Assembly: GCA_003024175.1 (NCBI GenBank)
Contig: MDYQ01000007.1
Span: forward strand, 310,001-374,000
Direction: 5' to 3'
Source of the DNA: Planoprotostelium fungivorum
Lineage: Eukaryota; Evosea; Variosea; Cavosteliida; Cavosteliaceae
DNA length: 64,000 nucleotides
A program made the translations under genes and the position numbers. This document shows, piece after piece, positions 23,684 through 33,954 of the stretch (position 1 is the first letter of the stretch; every line of letters starts with the position of its first letter). The notes below the pieces were generated by a model that worked only from the letters and a program-made list of their open reading frames with translations, searched no databases and was not told the origin of the DNA.

Positions 23684-25831
23684 TCATATATTTACCGTGA
23701 AATAATTGAGAATATCGGACAGTGAGATGACGCCCTCCACTCGGTTCGTGTTGTCCACGCAGACTAATCGATGGACTCTGGTTCTCACCAATTGACTCAG
23801 AATGGGTCCCAGCGTGTCCTTCTTTGAGCACGTGTAGAACGGTTCCTTCTGCTGTACGTACGGTTACGGTTGTAGATCGATGGAATGGATTCGTTTTGAG
23901 ATGGAGTGTTTGATTTGTGAAGGAATGGATTGTACGATATTCGGATGAAATATGATTTTAAATGCATTTATTCTCACCTTGTACTCCAAGACAGTTCCCA
24001 CCGACTCGTGTAGAAAATTTTCGCTGACCTGCTTGACCAACACCTCGTCAACTTTCAGAGAATTTCCCATCTACAACGCTCACGATGACGTCACTCTTCG
24101 AATAGACATCCAATATCTCTCCGTTCTCGTCTATGATAGGTACCGCCGATATTCTGCCTTCAGACAGAAGAGTGAGCACGACGTGAAGGGGTGTATCCTT
24201 CAATACAGTGACCACGTTCTTATACGTCCCTATACCGAGAGCCTCCACGCTGTACGAAAAGATGGATAATTTCGGGTCCATCTACAACGAGTCACTCCGG
24301 CCTCTCCCGGGGTCTCTCACCTTCTCGGCGATGTAAGCCAAGAGACGAAAGTGTGTGATGATGTGTAAGATGGTGTTGCTCTCGGCTCGATCAATGATAG
24401 GCAGTCGGTGGATGCGGTGCGTAAGGAGGGTCTGTGATGCCTGGTAGAGAGTTTCATTGGGGTGTGCCGAGACCAGAGCTGGACTACCACCTTCTCCCCA
24501 GATGATCTCTGCTGATGATGAGAAAAAGATTGAATATGAATTCTTTATATCATCAATTGTGAGAAAATTATTTCTTCAAACTTTGAAAGAAGATTTTCAC
24601 GTGGATTATTCGTGAAATCTTTTCGTGCATAGCGATTGAAAATGGAGAAAGATGATTGAAATCGCATCAGGAGAGAGAAAATGTAGAAAAAATAAAAGAA
24701 CGGAAGAAAAATCACCTTTCCAGGTTTCAATCTTGTGCTTCTGAAGTTCTTCAAAAATGTTCAATTGCGGCTGCTTGTGAAAGTGAAGTAGAATCTCGAT
24801 GAAATCTGTGACCGTGATGATTCCAACGATCTCCATTTTCGTTTCGTCCCACAGAGGTGCACTCCTATCATCTCATTGGACTCATCATCATGCGCATCAT
24901 CGTCACCTCATGTTGTTCTCCTCTAAAGCTCGTAACGCAGAGGTCACGGGTAGTTGCATGTCTAAGACGACCATTTTGGAGCTCTCTGGTATGACTCCGT
25001 AACAAGTGCACTCGTTCAATATCTTTGACAGCTGTTGTCTGTCCTTCATGACTTGTTCGGCCAGGTTCGTGTCCAAGAGAGAGAGTTTCATCAGTTGGAT
25101 CTCTGATCTCTCCATGCGATGTCCATCTCCTCTGCTGATGCTTCTGGAAGGTCGATTGTTTTCCTCTTCATCGGCTGTGAAAGACGGATGAGAATGAGAT
25201 ATCGTGATGATGGTTTCGAATGATGGGAGATGCAAGGTGCATGTTGTTGGATGGAGACGAACCTCTACTTTGGCGTCTGTCGCGTTCGGGTGATTTCTTC
25301 AGAGATGGAGTCGTCAAATTATTCACACGTGGAACTGTCTCGTTTTTAGTCTCCTACATGTAAGACTAATGGGTGTTTATGATTTGTTTTTTCCCCAACA
25401 AAATGAACTTTGCATTGGCTCCAAATAAAGTGGGAGATACATGTCATCAGTTACTCACTCTTTGGTTCATCATTGAGTTCGAGATCGAACAGATCTTCTT
25501 CATTTTGCCGCCCATCTGCGCTGGGATGGAAAGCTAAAATCTCTTTCGGTGCCGCCGGAAGATTCGTTGCCTTGTGAGGAACTCTGGCGGGTGAATCTTC
25601 CCTTATTTGTATGGTGACAAAAGATGAATAAGAACCCTCTTCATCTGTCTCCGGTTTCTTCACGTTCTGACCCTGTGGAATCTTCTGTGCGAGCAGATTG
25701 AAATCAGGTTCCTTCTTATCATCGGTTGCCTGAGGTGTTTCACATCGGATGTTGATCAGATCTTCATCTCGATCGAAAGAGCTGTCCGTATCCTCTTCAG
25801 AGGTCTTCCAGGAGCCAGCTACGCTCATCAT
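23684..25831 (-). CDS. snf4: AMPK/SNF1 gamma subunit (four CBS motifs)
   Basis: Starts MMSVAGSWKTSEED with an acidic, probably disordered N-terminal extension of about 150 residues. The CBS core follows: YGVIPESSKMVVLDMQLPV, SAPLWDETKMEIVGIITVTD, the AMPK-gamma hallmark HKIETWK, HRIHRLPIIDRAESNTIL, IGTYKNVVTVLKDTPLHV, ILDVYSKSDVI and VHRLVCVDNTNRVEGVISLS. These match the order in animal AMPK gamma. The subunit binds AMP/ADP/ATP and allosterically controls the kinase complex in cytosol and nucleus. Several introns; one at about 24061-24100 could be read as 13 or 40 nt, the longer being preferred. The stop TGA is at 23684-23686. Confidence 0.9.
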
Positions 25832-26226
25832 GGTCTGGTGACTCCGATGTAGTATCGTGTTGTAGACTACGCCCGAATAACTGCCAAAGAAAATAGTACA
25901 ATTGCTCTGTAGTTAGGGAACCCCACAACAGACGCAGGAGATGTAGTGTTTCTCTATTTAGCTTGCTCTCTGTTCCACTGCTGAGTCATGTGACGAGGAA
26001 GTGATGTGTACGAATTACAGCCACGTGGTGAACTGTCAGGTGATCTAGACGTCACTGAAGCATATCTCTATAAGATATCTATTCGTTGTTGCAGGGTCAC
26101 GGCGTGTCAGTTCGTGACATTTCTTGGGGTTTACTCAGACCTTGCGGAAGGTATTACGTAAGACTTCTACGCTTCACTTGTGCAGGACATCGAGAGGCAA
26201 ACACTCTCTCATAACCATCACAAGGG
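25832..26226. other. Intergenic, nothing recognised
   Basis: About 395 bp upstream of both the AMPK gamma start (-) and homeodomain gene 2 (+), so it should hold two promoters. I see no TATA box or ORF; one GCCACGTGG site lies near 26020. Confidence 0.4.
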
Positions 26227-26655
26227 ATGAATGTCAGCTCACTAGTGAATCCAAGGGACTCTGCGGAGGAGGAAGCAATTGACCGGTTGAGGATGTCTCT
26301 CTACCGCCTTACCCCGCCCAAAATCCAACCGCCAACAGGTGAAGACTGACTGATAAATGAGAATCAAAGAGCACTAATAGCAGCAGAACACAGCCGTTCA
26401 CGGAAAGCATTTTTGACGAAAGAGACGGAGGAGCTTTCTCACATCTTCCAGAGGACACCCTACCCAAATGAAGAAGAGAGACTCAAACTGTCGAAGAGGT
26501 ATCACGTCGACCACACACAAATCACGATCTGGTTTCAGAACCGAAGGTCGAGGTGATGCATGGTGACGACCTGTGTGCAAAGTGGATTGAAGGCAAGCAG
26601 GCTAAAACGAACGGTGGAAGGATTTGACGTCACCTTGTCGAAAAAGAAGAGGTAA
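26227..26655 (+). CDS. Homeodomain protein 2, small, with C-terminal VEGFDVTLSKK motif
   Basis: Three exons. Exon 1 starts MNVSSLVNPRDSAEEEAID. The second, after a 47-nt intron with donor GTGAAGAC, encodes the homeodomain: SRSRKAFLTKETEELSHIF, TPYPNEEERLKLSKRYHV, and recognition helix QITIWFQNRRS. A third exon gives RLKRTVEGFDVTLSKKKR and stops at 26653. The second intron (donor GTGATGCATGG) contains an in-frame stop, so splicing is required to reach the tail. Predicted about 125 residues, nuclear, sequence-specific DNA binding. Architecture and tail match the gene at 2057, which suggests paralogues about 24 kb apart. Confidence 0.75.
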
Positions 26656-27128
26656 TCTCACGTTCCCGCACGGGGCTCCACTCTCTTCATTAACGATCCA
26701 ATGGTGATCCACTGTTGAGGAGGGTCCTCCGCCACTGTCTCTAAACAGCGGACTCCATAAACAACTATCTTCGTTCATTGCTTGTCTGGCGGGGATCGAA
26801 TCTGTTCTCCGTACAGTAGCGGAAATTCTGAGTATAAAAGGATCTGAATGATACATATAGCAAGGATAGACCGGTCATCAGTGGGCAGGCAGATAGATTG
26901 CCGAGAAAATGACATATATAATCGTCGTGACAACATGATTTCCAATATATCGCAATTGGATTGAAGCATCGCCACTCATAGCCACTAGCTATCGGTGCGG
27001 TGGGTTGGTCATTCAGTTATGAGAAATCTCTCGGGGAATGGTTCATTAATTATATAAAATTGGTAAACATTGTGCAGCATCTACACCGAGGATGGATGGG
27101 GTGATGTGATATCAGTTGGCCAATCATC
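26656..27128. other. Intergenic, nothing recognised
   Basis: About 470 bp between homeodomain gene 2 and LEO1, same orientation. It should contain the LEO1 promoter; no clear core element or supported ORF is visible. Confidence 0.4.
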
Positions 27129-28507
27129 ATGTCAGACGAAGACGCCCCTAATAATGTAGAACATCCGTCAGACGATGAAGATCTCTTTGGAGATGCAGGA
27201 TCCGATACAGACAAGAAGAAGGCAGATGATGACGAAGACCTGTTTGGCTCGGGATCAGATGGCGAGCAGAAGGAAGATAAAGAAGAGGGAAGAGAAGGCC
27301 GGAAACGAAGGAAGTCTGAAGGAAAAAAGTCGAAGAAATCGAAAAAGGACAAGCACAGCAAGAAATCAAAGAAGGAAAAGAAGGGGAAGAAAGAGAAGAG
27401 GAGAAGACTACATAAGGGGGATCAAGATGTGAGTTACATTTTAACATGGTTGTCAGAGATCTGAAATACGTCGTAGGATTCATCGAAGGAGGAGGAAGAG
27501 GAGGAGCAGGAGAAGTCGACAAAAGATGACGATTTCCACCTCCAGATGAAACCCTCAGCCGAGGAAGAAGAAGAGGAAGTCAAAGAGGTACCTAAATCGA
27601 TCCTCATCGAACGACGACATCCACACCTTCATCATCAGAATCACCAACATCATGCCACATCCACCGTGTCTGATCATCTTCCAGAAAGAGTTCGGCCCCC
27701 CTGAAACCCTCGATTTCTATTCTCTACCTAAATTCCCGCCCGACACACAGGTGAGGCCAGATCCAATCGATGACATCCGTTCTGAATCGTAGGGCAGCAA
27801 CGTTGGGTCAGAATACCAAATTTCCTCCGAATCGAAGACAAGATGTTCGATCCTGACACGTACGAAGAGGTAAAACTCCACCTCCATCACGTTCATCTCG
27901 TCGCATCTCATCGTCTGACGATGATGAATAGGAAGGTATATTACCACCGGAAGCCGTTATCCGCTGGAGATACACTCGAGACGAGAGCGGAAACCTCAAG
28001 GTAAATTCTTAAGACCCATCATCGACATCCATCCCATCATCACCATCATCGCCATCATGATTCTTACCTTCCTAGCCCGAGAGCAATGCGAGGTTCGTAA
28101 CGTGGTCCGACGGCAGTCAACAACTTCTCATCGGCAACGAAGCTTACGACATGGAGCAGCATGACTCCCACGACTTCATCTACGTCCGTCAGAATCGTTT
28201 CATCAAATGCCACGGACAATTATCCGGCAACATCATCTTCAAGCCTTCGTCCCTCGACTCGAAATCCCACAGAAAACTCACGAACGCCATTGCTTCCCGC
28301 CAAAAGAAGGAGAGGCTCGTCAAGATCATCAACACGAAGCAGGATCCAGACAAGGCAAAGTCGGCCATCGAGAAAGAAGAAGAAGAGAAGATAAGGATGA
28401 ATCAGAAGTTAGGCAAGATGGTCATGAAGAATAGAGAGAGGGAGTTGCCGAGCGATGATGAAGAAGGCATGTCGGCCAGGTACCTCGAAGGGTCGGACGA
28501 AGATTAA
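27129..28507 (+). CDS. leo1: LEO1, subunit of the PAF1 transcription elongation complex
   Basis: Starts MSDEDAPNNVEHPSDDEDLFG, an acidic N-terminus with two DEDLFG motifs typical of LEO1, followed by a long Lys-rich tract (KKSKKSKKDKHSKKSKKEKK). The conserved domain covers IRITNIMPHPP, TLDFYSLPKFPPDTQ, IRWRYTRDESGNLK-like residues, SNARFVTWSDGSQQLLIG, HDFIYVRQNRFIKCHG and KPSSLDSKSHRKLTNAI. The acidic tail ends SARYLEGSDED. The PAF1 complex travels with RNA polymerase II and promotes histone modification and elongation in the nucleus. About five introns of 40-55 nt. Functionally adjacent to SEN1 and PRP38 in theme, not in an operon. Confidence 0.9.
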
Positions 28508-28537
28508 AATCGAAAGAATGGGATTTATTTTGTGTAT

Positions 28538-28854
28538 CTACAATCCGCCGTCGGCGAGTCTGTCCTCGGGCAGGGGGGTTGTCTCATCGTCTTCACGATG
28601 ATCGTCTCTGATGAAGGGAGTTCGCTTCACCTTCCAGCTGTTCTTCTCTTTCTTCCAAGCGTTCTGCGAGTTGTTCAGCATGACGTCTCATCGTCGTGTC
28701 ATTAAGAGGTCACCTCTGAATCGATTTTGTCTGAGTGGGTATCGATGGGAGAAGTGTAGAAGAGACCAGCTAAGGCGGTCGACACGATAGCCGTGGACAA
28801 GCCGATGGTGTAGGCTAAGAGGTGGGTGGACACGTGTTGAACTAGCTTGGTCAT
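28538..28854 (-). CDS. Small single-pass membrane protein, unrecognised
   Basis: Two exons from ATG 28854 (MTKLVQHVSTHLLAYTIG) across a 51-nt intron with donor GTGACCTC to KNSWKVKRTPFIRDDHRED and a stop at 28538. The product has about 88 residues. Residues 9-33 (THLLAYTIGLSTAIVSTALAG) are a likely membrane helix, followed by a charged tail. Size and layout recall mitochondrial inner-membrane assembly factors, but no family is identified. It is too short per exon to appear as a long ORF. It is convergent with LEO1, with 30 bp between stops. Confidence 0.6.
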
Positions 28855-30000
28855 GTCTTTGTTGTGTTTAGAGTCGGTTGTGTGTTGGTGTGTAAGTTTG
28901 GCTTTCTTCGCGTTTTGTCGGTTTCCGATTTTGGAACGTCAACTTTTCTGAGATGAGAAAAACCCTCCATCTTCCCCACTCAAAATTCAAAAGATAGAGT
29001 CATTGTCTGTCTTTATCGTCTGGAGGAAGATGTAAGACGTGAACGATGTGCTTCCGATGATGACACAGTGTGGTGATTGGAGTGCTGTGTCTACCCGATG
29101 AGGTCGGAATACTCTTACATTTGAACGATGTTCGAGTGACGGTTGTTGTCACGAAAGAAGATGAGAGAGAAGAGAGCATGTTGTGTTATCCAGTCTTTAT
29201 GAATAAATAGTGTCTTTCACTGTTCGGTTGCCATCGTCTCGAAAGGCGTGGTGGCATGATCTGTTCGTATCGTGCGGTACATGTGAGGGATTGCGTCTGT
29301 ACGACTCGTTCTTGGTGCTTGCTCTCGACCCAATGCGAAACAGTTCCGTCTTTAAGCGCTTCTGTCTCTGCTCGTTTCGGTGCTCAGCTGAGCAGTCGTC
29401 TATGCGTCCCCATTCTATAGAGTTCGTCTCATGTCTTCGTCGTATTCGTGTCTGCTTGGTATAAGACTCTCCTGATTATCTCTCCCCCCCGCATTCCCAA
29501 ATCTCTTCCCGGTTCGAGCGAAGCCTCCGAGAGATTTCACAAAGTCGGGCAGTTTTCTCTGTGATTTCGATGACTTTTCACGGAACCCAGCAACTGAACC
29601 GTGTCACGTTATAATCACCGTGTATTCTTATTCTCCTCTCCACCAGTTTTCTGTGATAGATCACGTGTAGTGACAAAATAGCACAGACAAACCCAAAGCT
29701 TCGACTTATTTTATCGCATATGATAGAAGCGGTGAGCCTTCACCTCTGAATTCGAATGTTTTGTGCGCGAAGTGTCGAGCTGCAATGCAGACATAGATGG
29801 CACCAATCTCGTTGAACATACTCGACGTCATCATTCTCAGATCTCTCAGATGACTACATCCCTGAGTCTGACTGTTTCGATACGTCTACGATATCACAAA
29901 AGAGTTGCACGTAACAGTGTCAGCGGCCCACTCCCTACACCCAAGCTCTCTATCCGATAGACACATGATGAAGGACAGATTCGCACAAAAACAACAGACT
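28855..30000. other. Long intergenic region, nothing firmly recognised
   Basis: This is the longest gene-free stretch apart from the tRNA blocks (1.15 kb). Open frames at 29210-29464 and 29763-29960 have no family, no intron pattern and cysteine-rich composition, and are not supported as genes. An AATAAA lies near 29203. Promoters for the small membrane protein (-) must be within the left end. Confidence 0.4.
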
Positions 30001-30822
30001 TTATAGATCGTTTTGGGTGAACCTTCCCTTATACTTAGCCTCACCATCCATGTGCATGAAGATGAACTGGCACATCTTCGTTCCGGGCACGAGCTCTAAT
30101 GGGTGCTGTGATGGTCACTACGACGATGCATCGCCACACAATGTTCTCACGTTCGAAGCGTTGTAGATCTCCAAGACTTGTCTGTTGTCGATACCTGGGT
30201 TCCTGCGAGATGCTTTAGACGATGTCTCATCGTGGAGGATGCCCACATGAAACCGGCTGTGATGTGAACGAAGAGACCGATTCTGGCGAAACGAGATCTA
30301 CCTTCTAATAATCCACAATACTTCCCACTCAGTGTCACTCTCTCTGTCGCATCGTGTGAGATGATGCATGATGTACGAGACGATGCATCGCCCACCTTTC
30401 GTGATGCCCAAGCAGGCTTGACCCGGAAGCAAGAGATAAGTCTCTCCCTCTTTGAGTTCCTTCTTCTCCGTGATGTCTTTGAAGTCGACATCTTCGGTCA
30501 CTCGCACAATGTTCAATCCGGGCTGAAAAGATGAATGATGGTTTGAAAAGATAGTGATGAGTCGAGATGGTGGGAGTGATGGCCCACCTTATAGTATCGA
30601 AACTCGTTGCCGAGGGTCAGGTCGATGCTGGAAGATTTCAATGGAGGATGAAGAGATGATAGGCTATGTTACCTAGCGCAGCCAACAGCGGAAGGATCAT
30701 ACGGGGTGATGGTAATGTCTCTGCGACCATTTCAGATGGCTGGTGGAGCTGACACATCGCATAGACTTGACTCACCCTGCGGAGATGGCTTCAAAGATTT
30801 TCTCTTTCGACAAGATGGACAT
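30001..30822 (-). CDS. dcd: dCTP-deaminase / dUTPase-fold enzyme
   Basis: Starts at ATG 30822, MSILSKEKIFEAISAG, followed by DITITPYDPSAVGCASIDLT, TYLLLPGQACLGITKG, EGRSRFARIGLFVHITAG, GIDNRQVLEIYNAS and PGTKMCQFIFMHMDG, ending GRFTQNDL. The trimeric dUTPase-like fold and the GRSxxAR substrate loop are those of dCTP deaminase; the E of VLEIYN sits where the catalytic Glu is expected. It converts dCTP to dUTP in the thymidylate pathway. About seven short introns. This enzyme is mainly prokaryotic, so presence in an intron-rich gene points to an old transfer followed by intron gain (inference). It could be a bifunctional or diverged dUTPase-like protein. Confidence 0.75.
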
Positions 30823-31072
30823 GCTGCGTGGCGATGAAAATTCCAAATGTTGGTTGTGTCAATTTGATGGACCACTACAACGATTTTTTACATGACGAAG
30901 ATGAATGAATACAAATCAATCCAATTTGTGATTTATCACATCATGTTCAGTCCTCGTTCGATCAGTTGAAGTATATAGACAAAGAGGTTCCTCTGAATTC
31001 AAGTCGATGAACCTTCCATAGCCGGACCTGCCTTGGACCACCCCAGAAATTTGAGCGATGACCTATCCTCCA

Positions 31073-33059
31073 TCACCCACGTCTGTCATCATCGAAATCG
31101 CCGTCTCACCTTCTCAGAGAACCAGTGGGTGTTCGTTGTGGACTGTGATGAACGTCCGGTGAGACGATATCGGCTGACGCGAAGAGTCAATCATCATCTC
31201 CTCATCCACCTCACCCGATGGCTTTCTCACCAACTTGGGCGAGTTGACGGGAGTCATCGATCGCGATGGAGGTTTCGACTTTCCCGCAGATTTGTGGTAG
31301 AGTTGCAGGACGAGAGCAGAGCGGATCTCAGCTTCGCGGTTCAGATCGTCTTTCTCTTGTAAGAGTTCGACCAGGCGAGAAGAGTAGGCTGGTGAGGTGT
31401 CAGAGATTGCGTCTAAGGTTGGGGGTCACCATTTACGACGCGAGAGAGAACGTCGTGAAGCTCCCTCAGTCGAGTCTCGTCTAACTCGGCCACGAGATCT
31501 GATGAAGATGAGATCGGATGATGTCGATGATGTTGACCACCTTTCGTGCTCGTAGCCGTGCTGAGTTGAGGAAGATAAGAATTGAAGTTGACCCACGCAA
31601 CGTTGTCGTCTCGCTTTGTCTCTCTACTGACATCCAGAATTTTGGCGGGAACGTTTTTGGCGCCAAAACTTCCGTCAGAAGAGACGAGAACGTTACGGGA
31701 CCCCAGTAAGTCCGCCTTCACCCTTTTGACGACCTGCATAACGGTCGATTTCAAAATTCAAATCGACCGCGCCATCTCACTTGCTCCTCGAGCTCATCGA
31801 ACAGACTCGGTGACATCATCATGTTTGGTGTCTGTGGGGGTGTAATCAAATCACTGCAAAGAATCATCAGCAGTTGAGACGGAGAATAATGCACACTTCT
31901 CGATGTCCGTCTTCAGTTGAGACAGTTCATCTTGCGTCTGTTTGTATAGCCGTAAATCATTAGACTTTTCTGAACGGAGTCGAATATTTTCCTCTCTCAA
32001 TCGAGAGTTGTCGATTTCAACGTCTTCCATGGTTCTCATCTGATCGCCGTGATCAGACCATGATGAAAGATGACGATCACCTCCTGACGTAGTCTCTTAT
32101 TATCGTTGAGTAATTCTATGAGTGTTACATCAAATCTCTGAAAACAGAGAAACGGAAGACTTACCCTGAATCTTCATCTCGTATAGCCCTTGGGAGCTCG
32201 CGATGTTCTTCTTGGCTCTGCTTTGAATCTTTACTCTTCAGTGATCGATCGGGTGCATGATTGCGATCACCTGATCGATGTCTTCTCTTAATATGGACAT
32301 CTCTGCTTCCATCGCACTGTTCTGTTCTAACAACGTCTTGTTCTCTTCTTCCATCTGTCTTTCATCAACATCGCATCAGCCATCACATCATGATGGATGA
32401 CTCACTCTTCTCATCTTCTTCATAATCTCTTCGCGAGTCTTCTCTCTATCGCTGCTATCGGCGTAGTTCTTGTCTAACTGCTGAATTAACACTCTGTTCT
32501 TATTTTGAATTGCCTCTAACTGCTTGATCTCTCCTTTTAACCTTTGAAACTAAGTCGATCGTCATTGTTCGTTTCTCACCTTTCTATCTCTGCAGTCAGA
32601 GTCTGCGAATTGGTGATGATGCGATCGTTCTCTTCGATCAGGTTTGTATTCTGTGCTTCTAGTTGTGACCTAATCTTCTTCAATTGATTCAATTCCTATT
32701 GCAGTGAGCAGGATGCATTGAAGTATCAAATTACGTTTCGCAAACTGTCCGCCTCTTGTGTTACGATGATCAGCTACATCGTTCAGTCGCTTGGAGGATG
32801 GTGTCACTCACTTTCTGTGAAGTTTCTTCTTTAGCAGAAATCAAGATTCTATTATTCTCCAACAGCATCTGTCCCATCTCTGTATGATGTTCATCACTGT
32901 GTAATGTGTGATGTGCTCTCTCGTGCAACACTCACTGGCAGCCAGAGCAGCTTCTTCTTCCTTCCTCTGCAACAACTCGAACGTAGCAGCCAATGTTTCC
33001 TGCACATCGGGCGCATGGGCATTGCGTTCCTCGCCGCCCGCATCCTCTGTCTCTGACAT
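31073..33059 (-). CDS. Long coiled-coil protein, unrecognised
   Basis: Many small exons from ATG 33059 (MSETEDAGGEERNAHAPD) give an almost continuous heptad-rich protein, e.g. EADSLRNELNQLKKIRSQL, EEENKTLLEQNSAMEAEM, NSRLREENIRLRSEKSND and TQDELSQLKTDIEK. Towards the C-terminus are PP/SP-rich segments (DLITPPQTPNMMMSPSLFD) and a charged region with MTPVNSPKLVRKPS, likely phosphorylation sites. The last exon join is uncertain; ends at about 31073 or 31114 are both possible. Composition fits a cytoskeletal, centrosomal or Golgi tether protein, but I cannot name it. Confidence 0.6.
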
Positions 33060-33184
33060 CGTTATCTATTGGATGTGTCTGAGCTTCAGCATGAGATGAA
33101 GCCGTTGGCTCAGACAGGTTGCAACTAAAAATGATTTAAATTCGGCACAACTCGAAGAAAGAGATTTCCACAAACATCGTCTAT

Positions 33185-33799
33185 TCAATCTAAGACCATC
33201 CCTTCGTCGTGATAGTCATCGATGTCCTCTATTCGCGGTTGTGTAGCTTCATCTTCTTTGATCTCTTCGACTCTCGACTCACTTTTCTTGTTGTTCTTCT
33301 TGTAGTGTAACTGTATATTTGAGTCGATGGTCCACTTTCTTTTGTTCATTCTTACCAGCTCTTGATCTAAAAGTTCGATGAAAGTGGCCACGTTGGCAGG
33401 AAGCAATTGCCGTTCGTTCATCATATCGATGATAGACTGTCTATCCATCCGCGTGAGAAGATGTCTCAACATCTCCCTCTGGTTCCTGATGAATGGCTCC
33501 ATCACAATCGCTTTCGTTGGGCGGAATGCGATCAATTGTTGATTGTTTGGCTCTGAAGTGGGTACACTGGGCGTCACCAATAATGGATCTCCTTCAATGA
33601 CCTCGATTCTCCTCTCCTCTCCCTCATTCTCGTTGGGTTCCGAGGGTATCATGGGCTCTTCTACGTCCAGATGTTGTCTCTTCGGTGGTTGCCACTCCTC
33701 CATAATTTCCATGTCTGGGTGCTTTCGCTTGTGTGACATCCTGGGGGAATCGGTTTGCATCATCTGTGTATCGAGAAATGGAGATGGTGAAATATCCAT
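33185..33799 (-). CDS. Unrecognised 204-residue protein with nuclear-type signals
   Basis: Single exon, MDISPSPFLDTQMMQTDSP to MVLD. KRKHPD and PPKRQH near residues 25-40 are candidate nuclear localisation signals. The centre is acidic and proline-containing; residues about 95-160 form a predicted helical region (MEPFIRNQREMLRHLLTRM, ATFIELLDQELVRMNKRKW); the tail is acidic. It is intronless in an intron-dense neighbourhood. It shares a 155-bp divergent promoter with PRP38. No function is proposed. Confidence 0.6.
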   Translation of the reverse strand: MDISPSPFLDTQMMQTDSPRMSHKRKHPDMEIMEEWQPPKRQHLDVEEPMIPSEPNENEGEERRIEVIEGDPLLVTPSVPTSEPNNQQLIAFRPTKAIVMEPFIRNQREMLRHLLTRMDRQSIIDMMNERQLLPANVATFIELLDQELVRMNKRKWTIDSNIQLHYKKNNKKSESRVEEIKEDEATQPRIEDIDDYHDEGMVLD

Positions 33800-33954
33800 G
33801 ATGTAGTTGTTGGTTGAAATGAGTTGGTATGTCCAATGGACGACCTATTTACGTTTGCCTGCGTGCGTTTGTGATGAAAGCCTTTTGATGATCTTGGAGG
33901 GAAAAATCTTCAATTCACGCCAATTTTCGCTCGAACATCATCAAACAAGGAAGC

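Noticed and set aside
24061-24100. A 13-nt intron GTGAGCGTTGTAG in the AMPK gamma gene
   Set aside because: Splicing out 40 nt from the same donor to a later AG also keeps the frame and is a normal size, so the ultra-short reading is not needed.
28855-30000. ORFs at 29210-29464 and 29763-29960
   Set aside because: Cysteine-rich frames without homology, intron structure or a clear promoter; likely chance.
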